Below, piece after piece: positions 47,124 through 55,517 of a stretch of DNA of 64,000 nucleotides. Origin of the DNA: an uncultured Flavobacteriaceae bacterium. GTDB taxonomy: Bacteria > Bacteroidota > Bacteroidia > Flavobacteriales > Flavobacteriaceae. A program made the position numbers and the translations under genes. Where the stretch lies: assembly GCA_947500385.1 (NCBI GenBank), contig CANMSA010000012.1:124001-188000 (forward strand), in the 5' to 3' direction. The notes under the pieces are model-generated. The model was not told the origin of the DNA. It did not search any database and saw only the letters and a list, made by a program, of their open reading frames with translations. Every line of letters starts with the position of its first letter. Within the stretch, counting starts at the first letter, position 1.

Positions 47124-48341
47124 CTATTTTATCAATTTGGTATAAAGATCGAGATATTTTACGAAATTCTCATCTTTTGCATAAAGAGAAACGGCACGTT
47201 CGCGACATGCGGTGCTGTAAAAGGCTTTCCCCTTTTGTTTTATTTGTTGAACGCTCTTGTAAAGGGTATGGACATCGTTTTTAGGGTTTACGAACCCAAC
47301 TTCCGGGCTTACCATTTCGGGACACGCGGTTGCATTATATACAACGACCGGTGTTCCACACGCCAGCGCTTCGGCAGTGGTCAGGCCGAATGACTCCTCT
47401 AAGGACGTATTGACATATGCGTCTGAAGTGGCGTACCAAGCTGCAAGTTCCTCAATACTATCGGTACGTTCAATACCAAGAATGTTTTTGGGAAGGGTGG
47501 CTATTTGTTTTTTAGTCAGGCCGATGAGGACGATAGTTTCGTCCTTTTGCAGGTACTGTGCCAGTGCCAAAAAGTCTGCAAGTCCCTTGTTGGAGCTCCA
47601 AACGCTGGCCACTCCTAAAATAACAAACTTATTTTCGATTTGAAACTTTTCACGGAGCGCTTTAAAAGATGTTGGTGTGAAAGTAGTAGTATCGATACCA
47701 TTCAATATTACTTCACATCGTACCTCGGAGAGGAAGGATTTTTGAACTGTTTTGCGCAGCCAATTCGAGACCGTTACGATGGTTAGGTTTTGTAATTCCG
47801 AAAAAGCACTTTTTTTCTGAAGATGGTTTTTTTTCGAGCGATCGACCCCCCAGCTAGAAGGATACACTTGTAACTGTGGACATTTTTCGCAAGTAGTCTG
47901 CCATTTTTCACAAGCTACATGTTCGAAATGGGTGCAATGCCCCGTCATTGGCCAGCAATCATGAAAGGTCCATACCACGGGAATCCCCTTTTGTTTAAGA
48001 TAATCGAACAGGAGTTCAAAATTGATATAATATCCGTGAATATTATGCAGGTGTATTAGCGTGGGGGCTATTTGTTCAATTTGATCGATAAAACGACGGG
48101 TAACTCGTTTTGAGGCAAGTCCGTGCTTATCGAACAAACGGGTTTGTAACAAGTGAAAAAGATGATCCCATTTATTACCAATTGGGATTAGCGTGGAAGC
48201 GCTGTTTCTTTTTTTGCGGCCATAGGCGATATAGCTTTTCCAGCCACTTTCCATTGCCAACTTTCCGATGTCCTCCGCAATTCTTCCTGTAGAACCGAAG
48301 TTGACTTCCACGTTGATTTGTAACAAGGTACCCATATCCAT
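47124..48341 (-). CDS. GT4-family glycosyltransferase (WcaC-like)
   Basis: GT-B transferase, about 405 aa, with the NVEVNFGSTGRIAEDIG N-terminus seen in colanic-acid WcaC-like and Bacteroides capsular GT4 enzymes. I start it at ATG 48341, which overlaps the stop of the upstream GT4 gene by one base (TAATG) and implies translational coupling; an alternative ATG is two codons later. A cysteine-rich segment CEKWQTTCEKCPQLQ (about residues 140-155) is unusual and could bind zinc. The donor domain shows LGVASVWSSNKGLADFL and TSLEESFGLTTAEALACGTPVV (E-x7-E). Part of the - strand polysaccharide run. Confidence 0.87.
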   Translation of the reverse strand: MDMGTLLQINVEVNFGSTGRIAEDIGKLAMESGWKSYIAYGRKKRNSASTLIPIGNKWDHLFHLLQTRLFDKHGLASKRVTRRFIDQIEQIAPTLIHLHNIHGYYINFELLFDYLKQKGIPVVWTFHDCWPMTGHCTHFEHVACEKWQTTCEKCPQLQVYPSSWGVDRSKKNHLQKKSAFSELQNLTIVTVSNWLRKTVQKSFLSEVRCEVILNGIDTTTFTPTSFKALREKFQIENKFVILGVASVWSSNKGLADFLALAQYLQKDETIVLIGLTKKQIATLPKNILGIERTDSIEELAAWYATSDAYVNTSLEESFGLTTAEALACGTPVVVYNATACPEMVSPEVGFVNPKNDVHTLYKSVQQIKQKGKAFYSTACRERAVSLYAKDENFVKYLDLYTKLIK

Positions 48342-49501
48342 TAAATCATGGCCTTGCCGTCGTTGACAAGGTTGGCGATTACTTTTTCCTGATAATACGG
48401 ATTGTAGTAATCGTCGATTACTTGAAAACATACGTTCCGAATTTCAGCTTTGTTTTTCTTACCAGATTGTATCCATTCATTTAGGCGGTGAATCATATCC
48501 TCTAAATCGTTTTCTTTGAAAAAGACTCCCGATTTGCCTTCTTCCAAAGCTTCCACTTCGGGCATTTGATTTTCAAAACTGCTATGGGTACATACTGGGG
48601 TGCCCGAACTTAAGCTATGAATGGCAGTGAGACCCACGTTCCCCGGGGAAACACATAAATCGGATGTGGCGAGATATTTTCCGAGCTCATTTTCGTCGTA
48701 GCAAGCCCCAAAAAAGTGATAATATCCTTCGGTTAAGATGTTTGAGGCGAGAATTTCCAGTGATTCTTTTTCGGTACCGTCGCCGATCAACAGAAGGTTT
48801 ACGGTATGTCCTTTTTCCTTAAGACCTGCAACTGCCTTGATCAGCATATCTATTTTTTTTACCTTGGTAAGTCGGCCCACAAAGACGAAGTTGAGCAATT
48901 CGGGTTCCGTAAAAAATGGAAAGACGATTTTCTTGTCTAGATGCTCATTGACTTTACGCAATGCCTTATGGGTATCGTAATCCAAACTATTAAAGTAGAC
49001 ATGCAGGTTGTCTTTCTTGAATCCTTGTTCGATCATTATTTTTTTTGATCGTCTTTCATATAACAAATGGGCATTTGCCAAGCGGTAATAGGTTTTTCTA
49101 AGAAATAGTTTTAACGGTCTTTCATTGCCATACATTCCGTGACCCCTAAACACAAGCTTAATACCCCGTGCCCTACAAACTAGTGCCACCAGCCAGTTTG
49201 AGACGACGATAAATTCACCTAGAATGATAACCATATCTACCTTATCGAACAATACCCGGCGCAATACGCCGCTTTGCCAGATCAAATACTTTCCCTTCAC
49301 CCATCGGTTCTTGATTGGTCGCAGCTTTGAACTTTTCTCCTGGAATACTTTCTGGTCAAAATCGATTGTCTTAATACCCGAACGATTGTTCTTGCCAAAG
49401 AAATTGATAAAATCAAAAGCATTGCTTTGCAGCAAGGTTTCCCATAGCTTTTTCCGGTACAACGGAGCGATATTGGTAAAGTGATAAATTACGGGCTTCA
49501 T
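48341..49501 (-). CDS. GT4-like glycosyltransferase with altered donor motif
   Basis: GT-B protein of 386 aa. The N-terminal half has HFTNIAPLYRKKLWETLL and KLVFRGHGMYGNERP; the C-terminal half has FVFVGRLTKVKKIDMLIKAV, LLLIGDGTEKESLE and FFGACYDENELGKYLA, so the donor domain is intact. In the usual E-x7-E position the sequence reads CVSPGNVGLTAIHSLSSGTPV, with Gly/Asn instead of the first Glu and His/Ser in place of the second, which is a known minor variant but not typical GT4. It overlaps the next upstream gene by four bases (ATGA) and the downstream gene by one, so the three are tightly coupled. Confidence 0.83.
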   Translation of the reverse strand: MKPVIYHFTNIAPLYRKKLWETLLQSNAFDFINFFGKNNRSGIKTIDFDQKVFQEKSSKLRPIKNRWVKGKYLIWQSGVLRRVLFDKVDMVIILGEFIVVSNWLVALVCRARGIKLVFRGHGMYGNERPLKLFLRKTYYRLANAHLLYERRSKKIMIEQGFKKDNLHVYFNSLDYDTHKALRKVNEHLDKKIVFPFFTEPELLNFVFVGRLTKVKKIDMLIKAVAGLKEKGHTVNLLLIGDGTEKESLEILASNILTEGYYHFFGACYDENELGKYLATSDLCVSPGNVGLTAIHSLSSGTPVCTHSSFENQMPEVEALEEGKSGVFFKENDLEDMIHRLNEWIQSGKKNKAEIRNVCFQVIDDYYNPYYQEKVIANLVNDGKAMI

Positions 49502-50532
49502 TTACCGACAATCTTTAATGCACGCAGCAGTGAGTTCATTTTGCTTTTAAAAACCTTGTAGTAATCCAACTTATGGTTAGAGGCCAAAAGAAGACTGTCC
49601 CTCAATAATTTGGTATACTGCAATTCTTCCATTTGCTGTAAACTTTCCCCATTTTTAATTAATCCGAACAAAAATTCGATGCCAACACGCTTCTCATTGG
49701 GCAAGTGCCAAATAGTACGTTCATGATCAGTGGGTTCTATGTTTCTAAAATAATTTCGATTGGTCCACATTCGTTTAATGTCTTGGTCCATGCCTCCCAT
49801 GACCGCTCCCAATTTATAGTAATAATAACTTAAGACGTGGGCTTCCTCATTAAACTTAATCCGTTGTTGTTGATGGCGCTCTATGAGATTGTCGTACAAT
49901 GATTTAAAATCATCGGCCACATGTTTAAAAAAAGTACCTTTTGCAAATAGCAATTCACCACCCGAATAATAGGGGTTACTAGGAAGTTCTAACCCTAAAT
50001 CAGCCGATATCTGCCGCATGTCATTTCCGGTAACTCCATGCATTTCGTAGTCTTCTTCGTGTTTCACTACGTACGTAAGTGCGGGTGCGGTACTTTGGTG
50101 AAGTCTGTCAAAAGCTGGTTGCAGCGACTTTGAAAAAACACAATCAGAGTCTAATAGTATCAGAATGTCATCATCGCTCATAATCTTAGATAGATGATCG
50201 ATAATCGAAAACTCGAAAAATTGATTCCTAAAACTTCCGAAATAATTCGGGGGTAGTGGATATAGGTTTTTCAGTGGAACCACTTCAATCTTATTTTTTT
50301 TAAAAAAATCAGCAATTTCCAAACCATCTACCTGGGGGAGCTCCCTGGTGTTTGTAAAGAACAAATGTGTTTTATCTCTATGGAAACGCAGAGAGGTTTC
50401 ATAGAACAGCACGATACAACGCCAGTATACAGCTTGAAACTCGGGTGAAGTAGAATCTCCCCCCGTATTTGGATATTTGCTTTTTTCTTCGGGTGAATCC
50501 AAATACACCCAAGTGGCTATGTAGTTTTTCAT
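49498..50532 (-). CDS. Uncharacterised protein, possible nucleotide-diphospho-sugar transferase
   Basis: 344-aa protein with no signal peptide or membrane helix and no family I can name with confidence. A GT-A-like pattern is visible: an N-terminal beta-alpha region, then the DDDILILLDSDCVF stretch (about residues 133-146), where DSD could be the metal-binding DxD, followed by PALTYVVKHEEDYEMHG and a C-terminal helical part. It also has a PNTGGDSTSPEFQAVYWRC start. Its position between a GT2 and a GT4, with a four-base overlap into the GT4, supports a role in repeat-unit assembly. Other possibilities are a modifying or regulatory protein of the locus. Confidence 0.6.
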   Translation of the reverse strand: MKNYIATWVYLDSPEEKSKYPNTGGDSTSPEFQAVYWRCIVLFYETSLRFHRDKTHLFFTNTRELPQVDGLEIADFFKKNKIEVVPLKNLYPLPPNYFGSFRNQFFEFSIIDHLSKIMSDDDILILLDSDCVFSKSLQPAFDRLHQSTAPALTYVVKHEEDYEMHGVTGNDMRQISADLGLELPSNPYYSGGELLFAKGTFFKHVADDFKSLYDNLIERHQQQRIKFNEEAHVLSYYYYKLGAVMGGMDQDIKRMWTNRNYFRNIEPTDHERTIWHLPNEKRVGIEFLFGLIKNGESLQQMEELQYTKLLRDSLLLASNHKLDYYKVFKSKMNSLLRALKIVGK

Positions 50533-50587
50533 ATGAATTGTTTCACTTTCTTTTTTTATGATGCATTGGTTTTTACAACCAACACTT

Positions 50588-51457
50588 TTACCCTTTGCCC
50601 CTACCTTTTACGTATATTTTGGGAAAAATCACTTTTAATACGGCAGCTCCAACGACAAATGGAACCCGCACTGGAAAATGTTTTCGCATCAATAATAAGT
50701 TCGAATTAAAATCGAGACCTAAGGGATGTCTTAAAAGGCGAAAACGCTCTTTTAAGGTTTTTTGGGGGAAAGTTTGGTAAATATCACTATGATCATGTGA
50801 GCAAGTGCCACAATACAAAGGTGGTACCAATAAAGGGATTTTTTTGTTCAAAGCTTTAAGCGTATAATCGTAATCTGCCACTCCATGCCGATATCCTTTT
50901 GAAAGGGTTCCTACTTTTGCAACAGTATGTTTAGAGACAAGCATGATGTTTGCATTTCCAAGTTCACAGGATTGTACGGATCCATTGGGCTCTAAAAACG
51001 AATATTTAAATAAGAAACGATTTTGAAATGAGGCACCACCATAGGTGAACTTACCCGATTGGGCGTCTTTGGTAGATCCGATATAGATACCTCCCGTACC
51101 AAATCTGTCCAAACATTCGTCATGTGTCCCTAGCAGTTGGTCGAACACATTCTCAAACACGTTGGTGTCATCATTTAAAAGCAGGAAACCGTCATAGTCT
51201 TTTTTGTTTGCTTCTTCCCAAGAATTGCGCATACCTCCGGCCCAAAACAGTTCTCCGTTCCCTTGAAGGATTATCACTTCAGGGAAGTTTTTTTTCACTT
51301 CCTCGGAAGTGCCATCCGTAGAACCATCATCAGTGAGATAAACGACCAACTCCAAACCTGGGTGGGTAGACTTTTGCGCATCAAATAGGTGCCGCAAGGC
51401 CGAAAGGGTCTTATCTTTTCTGTTAAAGCAAGTAAGCAGGGCAGCTATTTTTTTCAA
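50588..51457 (-). CDS. GT2-family glycosyltransferase (rhamnosyltransferase-like)
   Basis: GT-A inverting transferase of 289 aa. Landmarks are ALLTCFNRKDKTLSALRHLF, LVVYLTDDGSTDGTSEEV, LQGNGELFWAGGMRNSWEEA, FLLLNDDTNVFE with the metal-binding Asp pair, and RHGVADYDYTLKALNKK, where GVADYD takes the place of the ED motif. This set is typical of rhamnosyl- and related GT2 enzymes. The only start compatible with the conserved N-terminus is TTG at 51457. It follows the Wzy-like gene by 58 bp. Confidence 0.87.
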   Translation of the reverse strand: MKKIAALLTCFNRKDKTLSALRHLFDAQKSTHPGLELVVYLTDDGSTDGTSEEVKKNFPEVIILQGNGELFWAGGMRNSWEEANKKDYDGFLLLNDDTNVFENVFDQLLGTHDECLDRFGTGGIYIGSTKDAQSGKFTYGGASFQNRFLFKYSFLEPNGSVQSCELGNANIMLVSKHTVAKVGTLSKGYRHGVADYDYTLKALNKKIPLLVPPLYCGTCSHDHSDIYQTFPQKTLKERFRLLRHPLGLDFNSNLLLMRKHFPVRVPFVVGAAVLKVIFPKIYVKGRGKG

Positions 51458-51515
51458 TACAAACGGTTTAGGCGAATTTGGTTTAGATTCATGGTCAAGG
51501 GTAGGGGCGGCATCT

Positions 51516-52712
51516 TCAAGTCTTCATCGGTTTTAATACAAACTTTTTAGCATATCCATTGATTACTCCCTGGAGCAGGCAAAAGAAAACAAATAAGTGA
51601 TAGATACCATCAAAAATGGGCTCTACAAGAAACTGTAAAAAAATAGCCAACATGTACACCAAAAATAGATTACTGATGGCCACGTTATTGGGATTGGCCG
51701 TTATCGCTCTTTTAGTATTTAGAATAGAACGAACACTAAAAATCACCAAAAGAAAGAACGGAATTATCCCGGTTACCCGTAGCACATCGAACCAAAGGTT
51801 ATGTGCATATCCAAACTCGTCCAAAGACCAACCGAAAGGTTTCTCCACCAAATTGTTCAATGATTTTGCCCAACGTTCGGTTCTACCGCCCGCTGTACCC
51901 GCACCATATTTTTTACTGTCCATTCGACTTGCATATGAAGTCATTAAATCTGATTTGGAATCTAGATTCACATAATTTAAACCTATGTTCAGGAGGATAA
52001 AAAGGCCCCCAAAGAGTACAATATTTCTTCTTGCCGATTGCTTGGTTACTATGAAAAGTACCGATGCCGCAAGGGTAAACAAGGTAATTAATAATTGGGT
52101 CCTACTACCCAACCGAAGTACGCAATACACTGAGATTAGAAAAATCACCAACAGCAGTACTTTAACGAAATTGTTCATTTCCTTTGTTCTTGATACCAAA
52201 ACTGCCGGAATACACATGTTGAAAAGAAAATAAGTGGCCATGGCGGTCGCTGCCGGAGGAGCTCCCCCCCATAGCATAGGCACATCCCTTTCAAGTTGCA
52301 CAAATCCGCCTTCAAGAATATTAAGTACCACAGATAACAGGGCTACCAGCGAAAATACGAACCCTATTGCAACCATTAAGTTGAACAGACTACTTGGACT
52401 GTTCGCCTTTTCTACCAAAAACTTGCCTAACAAGTAAAAACCTAACGGGAAGAATATGTAGATCACGATATACTGGGAACCCAGGTACAAGTTAAAGCTA
52501 TAAAAAAGGGCATAGGTTACGGAAAAAAATGCCAATAGCAGAAAGTTACCGTCTAGTTGTCTGAGCAAAAAGTTTTTCTTAAGAAAAACAAAAGCCGTTA
52601 GCATATAGCCGAAGAGGTAATCGGTATGAAAAGGGTCTATCAAATACAACACTAAAAGCCCTACGACCAAAGGCCCCAAACGTTTCAGATATTCTACTAA
52701 TTGTAACATCAT
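51516..52712 (-). CDS. Wzy-like O-antigen polymerase / O-antigen ligase-family membrane protein
   Basis: 398-aa polytopic protein with about eleven hydrophobic segments and one large polar loop (about 260-315, containing RMDSKKYGAGTAGGRTERW and the WSLDEFGYAHNLWFDVL stretch), the layout of O-antigen polymerase Wzy and WaaL ligase. HNLWFD after the loop is the conserved histidine region of the Wzy_C family. In a Wzx locus the polymerase reading is preferred; a ligase cannot be excluded. It starts at ATG 52712 (a second ATG is next). Upstream is a 294-bp gap and a divergent methyltransferase gene, so this is the first gene of its own - strand unit. Confidence 0.82.
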   Translation of the reverse strand: MMLQLVEYLKRLGPLVVGLLVLYLIDPFHTDYLFGYMLTAFVFLKKNFLLRQLDGNFLLLAFFSVTYALFYSFNLYLGSQYIVIYIFFPLGFYLLGKFLVEKANSPSSLFNLMVAIGFVFSLVALLSVVLNILEGGFVQLERDVPMLWGGAPPAATAMATYFLFNMCIPAVLVSRTKEMNNFVKVLLLVIFLISVYCVLRLGSRTQLLITLFTLAASVLFIVTKQSARRNIVLFGGLFILLNIGLNYVNLDSKSDLMTSYASRMDSKKYGAGTAGGRTERWAKSLNNLVEKPFGWSLDEFGYAHNLWFDVLRVTGIIPFFLLVIFSVRSILNTKRAITANPNNVAISNLFLVYMLAIFLQFLVEPIFDGIYHLFVFFCLLQGVINGYAKKFVLKPMKT

Positions 52713-52934
52713 ATATTTAGCGAAGATACTAATTTGGAAAGCGCGTTAACAGAAAAAAAATTCGAAAATTATCCTGTTAATGGTGCTTCTCCCTTTGGCG
52801 CCCTGGTATAAACGTTTTTTTTGGGAAGTTAGTGTATGTAGGACCTGTGAAGCTTTTATTACAACTTCTTAAGAAAGAAAAAGGCCCTTGTATTTTAGAA
52901 ATATACCCAATTTGTGTATATTTAATGTATATCA

Positions 52935-52977
52935 GTTCTCCGTTTTTTTGTTCCTCCGCTTTTTTTTGTTCCTCCGC
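52935..52977. repeat. Short imperfect tandem repeat, about 2.5 copies of an 18-bp unit
   Basis: Unit GTTCCTCCGC plus seven or eight T. Copies start at 52935 (shortened, one base missing and GC changed), 52950 and 52968 (cut after the GC-rich part). It lies in the gap 52713-53006, which carries no gene I can support, and ends about 30 bases before the methyltransferase ATG at 53007. Poly-T runs of 7 and 8 bases are included, so slipped-strand length change is possible. Confidence 0.6.
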
Positions 52978-53006
52978 AATTATTTGATGTTCTAATTCTT
53001 TGCGAA

Positions 53007-53645
53007 ATGAAAAATAGCTATGTACAGTATGGTTGTGGGTTATCTGCACCCGAGCAGTGGATCAATTTTGATGTTTCCCCCACCTTAAGGATACAAAAAA
53101 TACCATTGTTTGGTAAGTGGATTGTAAAAAGAACCGGAACCGTTTTTCCAAACAATGTTAAGTATGGTGATATTATAAAGGGGCTGCCTATTAAGGAAAA
53201 TAGTTGCTCTGGCGTTTATTCCTCTCATACTTTGGAGCACCTTTCCCTAAATGGCTTCAGGGAAGCGTTAAGAAATACCTACAAAATTTTACGTCCAGGA
53301 GGAATTTTCCGCTGTATTGTTCCAGATTTAGAACCTGCCGCCAGAAAGTATATCAAAGATTTAGACAACGGGAATACTACTGCAAGCATTGGTTTTGTTG
53401 GCGGAGATACCCTTCTAGGTACGGTGGCGCGTTCAAAAAGTTTGAGAGGAATTTTTAGGCATTATCTGGGAAATTCGAAACACCTATGGATGTGGGATCA
53501 CGAATCAATGGCCTATGAACTCAAACAAGCCGGTTTTGAAAACGTTCGCCGATGTTCATTCAACGACTCTTCGGATGAAATGTTTACCTATGTAGAGGAA
53601 AAGAAAAGATTTGTAAGTGCAGTGGCAATTGAGTGTATTAAGTAG
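53007..53645 (+). CDS. Class I SAM-dependent methyltransferase on the opposite strand
   Basis: 212-aa methyltransferase of the type-11 group. The N-terminal YGCGLSAPEQWINFDVSP contains the glycine-rich SAM loop, VYSSHTLEHLSLNGFREALRNTYKILRPGGIFRCIVPDLE is the core, and LKQAGFENVRRCSFNDS ends the fold. SAM-dependent methyl transfer to a sugar of the locus is likely but unproven. It is the only + strand gene between 42 and 64 kb: it diverges from the Wzy-like gene across 294 bp and converges with the acyltransferase gene with four bases between stops. It therefore needs its own promoter, and it may be a later insertion. Confidence 0.85.
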   Translation: MKNSYVQYGCGLSAPEQWINFDVSPTLRIQKIPLFGKWIVKRTGTVFPNNVKYGDIIKGLPIKENSCSGVYSSHTLEHLSLNGFREALRNTYKILRPGGIFRCIVPDLEPAARKYIKDLDNGNTTASIGFVGGDTLLGTVARSKSLRGIFRHYLGNSKHLWMWDHESMAYELKQAGFENVRRCSFNDSSDEMFTYVEEKKRFVSAVAIECIK

Positions 53646-53649
53646 CGTT

Positions 53650-54231
53650 TTACTGCATCTTTTTAATGAACTTGGCCGGGTTGCCGGCCCAAATTTCATT
53701 CTCAGGTATCGACTTGGAGACAACCGAACCGGCCCCAACTATAGCATTAAGCCCTATATGAACCCCTTTCAGAATGATGCTGTGGGCACCAATGAAAGCA
53801 CCGTCTGAGATATAGACTGGAGCGGTTTTTGGTACATCATGCTCCCTGCTTACCCTAGTATCGACATTCAGTGAATGAAAATCGGAATCATAGATTTTAA
53901 CTCCTCCGCCGATATAGACATTTTTGCCTATGTATATGTTTTCCTTGCATACCAAAGCACTATTTGAAATACCGGTATGGTCCCCTATTTGCATTAGGGC
54001 ATTTTCCGAAACGGATAATATTATTCTAGAATCGCCTCCAATAGGGTTGGCAGCAAGACAGGAATTTAATCGTACCTTTTTACCCAATTTTAAAGTTCCT
54101 CCCCCGGCAACAAACAATTTTCCGGAGATTCTGGGGTAGGTTTCATATTGAACCTTTCGATACTTTAACAAAAGCCAGTTGTAGATGGCAAACCTTAAAA
54201 CAAGTCTATTTCGAATGATGTATTTAAACAT
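53650..54231 (-). CDS. Hexapeptide-repeat O-acetyltransferase
   Basis: Left-handed beta-helix acyltransferase of 193 aa, of the LbH/xenobiotic-acetyltransferase-like group (WbbJ, Maa-like). Hexapeptide repeats run from about residue 40 to 180 (for example NIYIGKNVYIGGGVKIYD, PVYISDGAFIGAHSIILKGVHIGLNAIVGAGSVV); the catalytic His is most likely in YDSDFHSLN (about residue 110). The C-terminal motif VVSKSIPENEIWAGNPAKFI is a family hallmark. It probably acetylates a sugar of the repeat unit. It is the last gene of the - strand run that begins with fcl, 42 bp after the upstream GT4 gene. Confidence 0.9.
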   Translation of the reverse strand: MFKYIIRNRLVLRFAIYNWLLLKYRKVQYETYPRISGKLFVAGGGTLKLGKKVRLNSCLAANPIGGDSRIILSVSENALMQIGDHTGISNSALVCKENIYIGKNVYIGGGVKIYDSDFHSLNVDTRVSREHDVPKTAPVYISDGAFIGAHSIILKGVHIGLNAIVGAGSVVSKSIPENEIWAGNPAKFIKKMQ

Positions 54232-54272
54232 GTACTACTTTTAGGTTATTTTATTTGGATCTAAGTTTTAAA

Positions 54273-55514
54273 TCACGAAACAATCTCTTCGTAAATAGCC
54301 AATGTTCGCATCACATTGGTTTCCTCTCGGTGCCTTTCTTCCGCGATCTTTATTCCGTTACTTGATAGTTTCATGGCCAAATCATCGTTTCTAAAAAGCT
54401 CTTTTATGCTATATGAAAGCATTTCGATTTCTTCGTGTCGATACAAGAGGCCATTGGTTCTATGGGTAACCATATCGGGTACACCACCCACATATGCCGC
54501 AATTGAAGGTACCCCTAAGAGTTGTGCCTCCGCCAAAGAGTTTGGACTGTTTTCGATGCTAGATGGACAAATGAATATATGGGACCTTAAATATTCTTTT
54601 AGCATTTGATCCGCTTTCAAAGGTCCCAAAAAAGTAACATTCTTGCTTAGATCATACTTTTTTATCAAACTTTTAAGGTACTTCCCATATCCGTTTAGCT
54701 TCAGGGAGCTTCTATTTACAATGGCATCCCCGGCAACTCGAATCTCGATGTTTTCGAATTCCTCCTTGATCAGCGGTAGCGCCTTTAATACTTGATGCAG
54801 TCCTTTCAAGGGGTAACCGGCTTGACTTAAGAAAATTGAAAAACTCTTTTTAGTGTTAATATCCCATTTGGGGCTTTTATAGAAAATTGTGCGTAATGAT
54901 TCATTGCAGAAGAAATAGTTGCGGTTTGGATGTATGGCCATGGTATGGTGTCTGTCCCATGAAGTGCGGCCTATCACATTCTGCGCTAGTCTTAAATACT
55001 TTTTTTCAAAAGAACCTCTTTTTTGAAATTTTTTGGTTGCTTGAAATATGGTATCCCTTCGAAGAATATCTCTCATTGTAATATTAAAGAATATCTCTCT
55101 AAACGACATATTTCCGTGATAGTAACGTGCGATAATACTAACCAGCCCTTGAATCGAAACTACATATTTTTCATTTGGGCAAGCGTTTAGCAGGGCTAGA
55201 CCCGGGGCGTACTCCGTTCCATGAATATGAATAACGTTTGGTTTCACTTCAGAAATCAACGTTCTCCACTGCGGTTCCAAGCTTTTATCGTAGATCTGTT
55301 TTGGGGTGGCGCTTTTGAGAAGTACGTAGTCGATATTATTTACACGACTTTGGTATGCCCTGGTACTATCGGTCGTTGCCACTACAAGTTCAACCCCTTT
55401 GGCCGTCAAACTTCTCGCAAGTCCGTACATCCATCCACCGACCACTGGGATTTGTCCTCCCAAATGTTCCGCTAAATCGGGGAAAATGTTATTGGTAACC
55501 CAAAGTACTCTCAT
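54273..55514 (-). CDS. GT4-family glycosyltransferase
   Basis: GT-B retaining transferase, 413 aa. The N-terminus VLWVTNNIFPDLAEHLGGQIPVVGGWMYGLARSL contains the glycine-rich acceptor loop, then VIHIHGTEYAPGLALL. The donor domain has FLSQAGYPLKGLHQVLKAL, NIEIRVAGDAI, NVTFLGPLKADQM and CPSSIENSPNSLAEAQLLGVPSIAAYVGGVPDMV, with the E-x7-E pair in IENSPNSLAE. Three bases separate it from the upstream GT4 gene, so they are probably translated together. Sugar specificity unknown. Confidence 0.88.
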   Translation of the reverse strand: MRVLWVTNNIFPDLAEHLGGQIPVVGGWMYGLARSLTAKGVELVVATTDSTRAYQSRVNNIDYVLLKSATPKQIYDKSLEPQWRTLISEVKPNVIHIHGTEYAPGLALLNACPNEKYVVSIQGLVSIIARYYHGNMSFREIFFNITMRDILRRDTIFQATKKFQKRGSFEKKYLRLAQNVIGRTSWDRHHTMAIHPNRNYFFCNESLRTIFYKSPKWDINTKKSFSIFLSQAGYPLKGLHQVLKALPLIKEEFENIEIRVAGDAIVNRSSLKLNGYGKYLKSLIKKYDLSKNVTFLGPLKADQMLKEYLRSHIFICPSSIENSPNSLAEAQLLGVPSIAAYVGGVPDMVTHRTNGLLYRHEEIEMLSYSIKELFRNDDLAMKLSSNGIKIAEERHREETNVMRTLAIYEEIVS

Positions 55515-55517
55515 AAG

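Noticed and set aside
52777-53049. 90-codon reading frame on the - strand with a repeated AEEQKK stretch.
   Set aside because: It is created by the tandem repeat, overlaps the methyltransferase start, ends in low-complexity sequence and has no domain.
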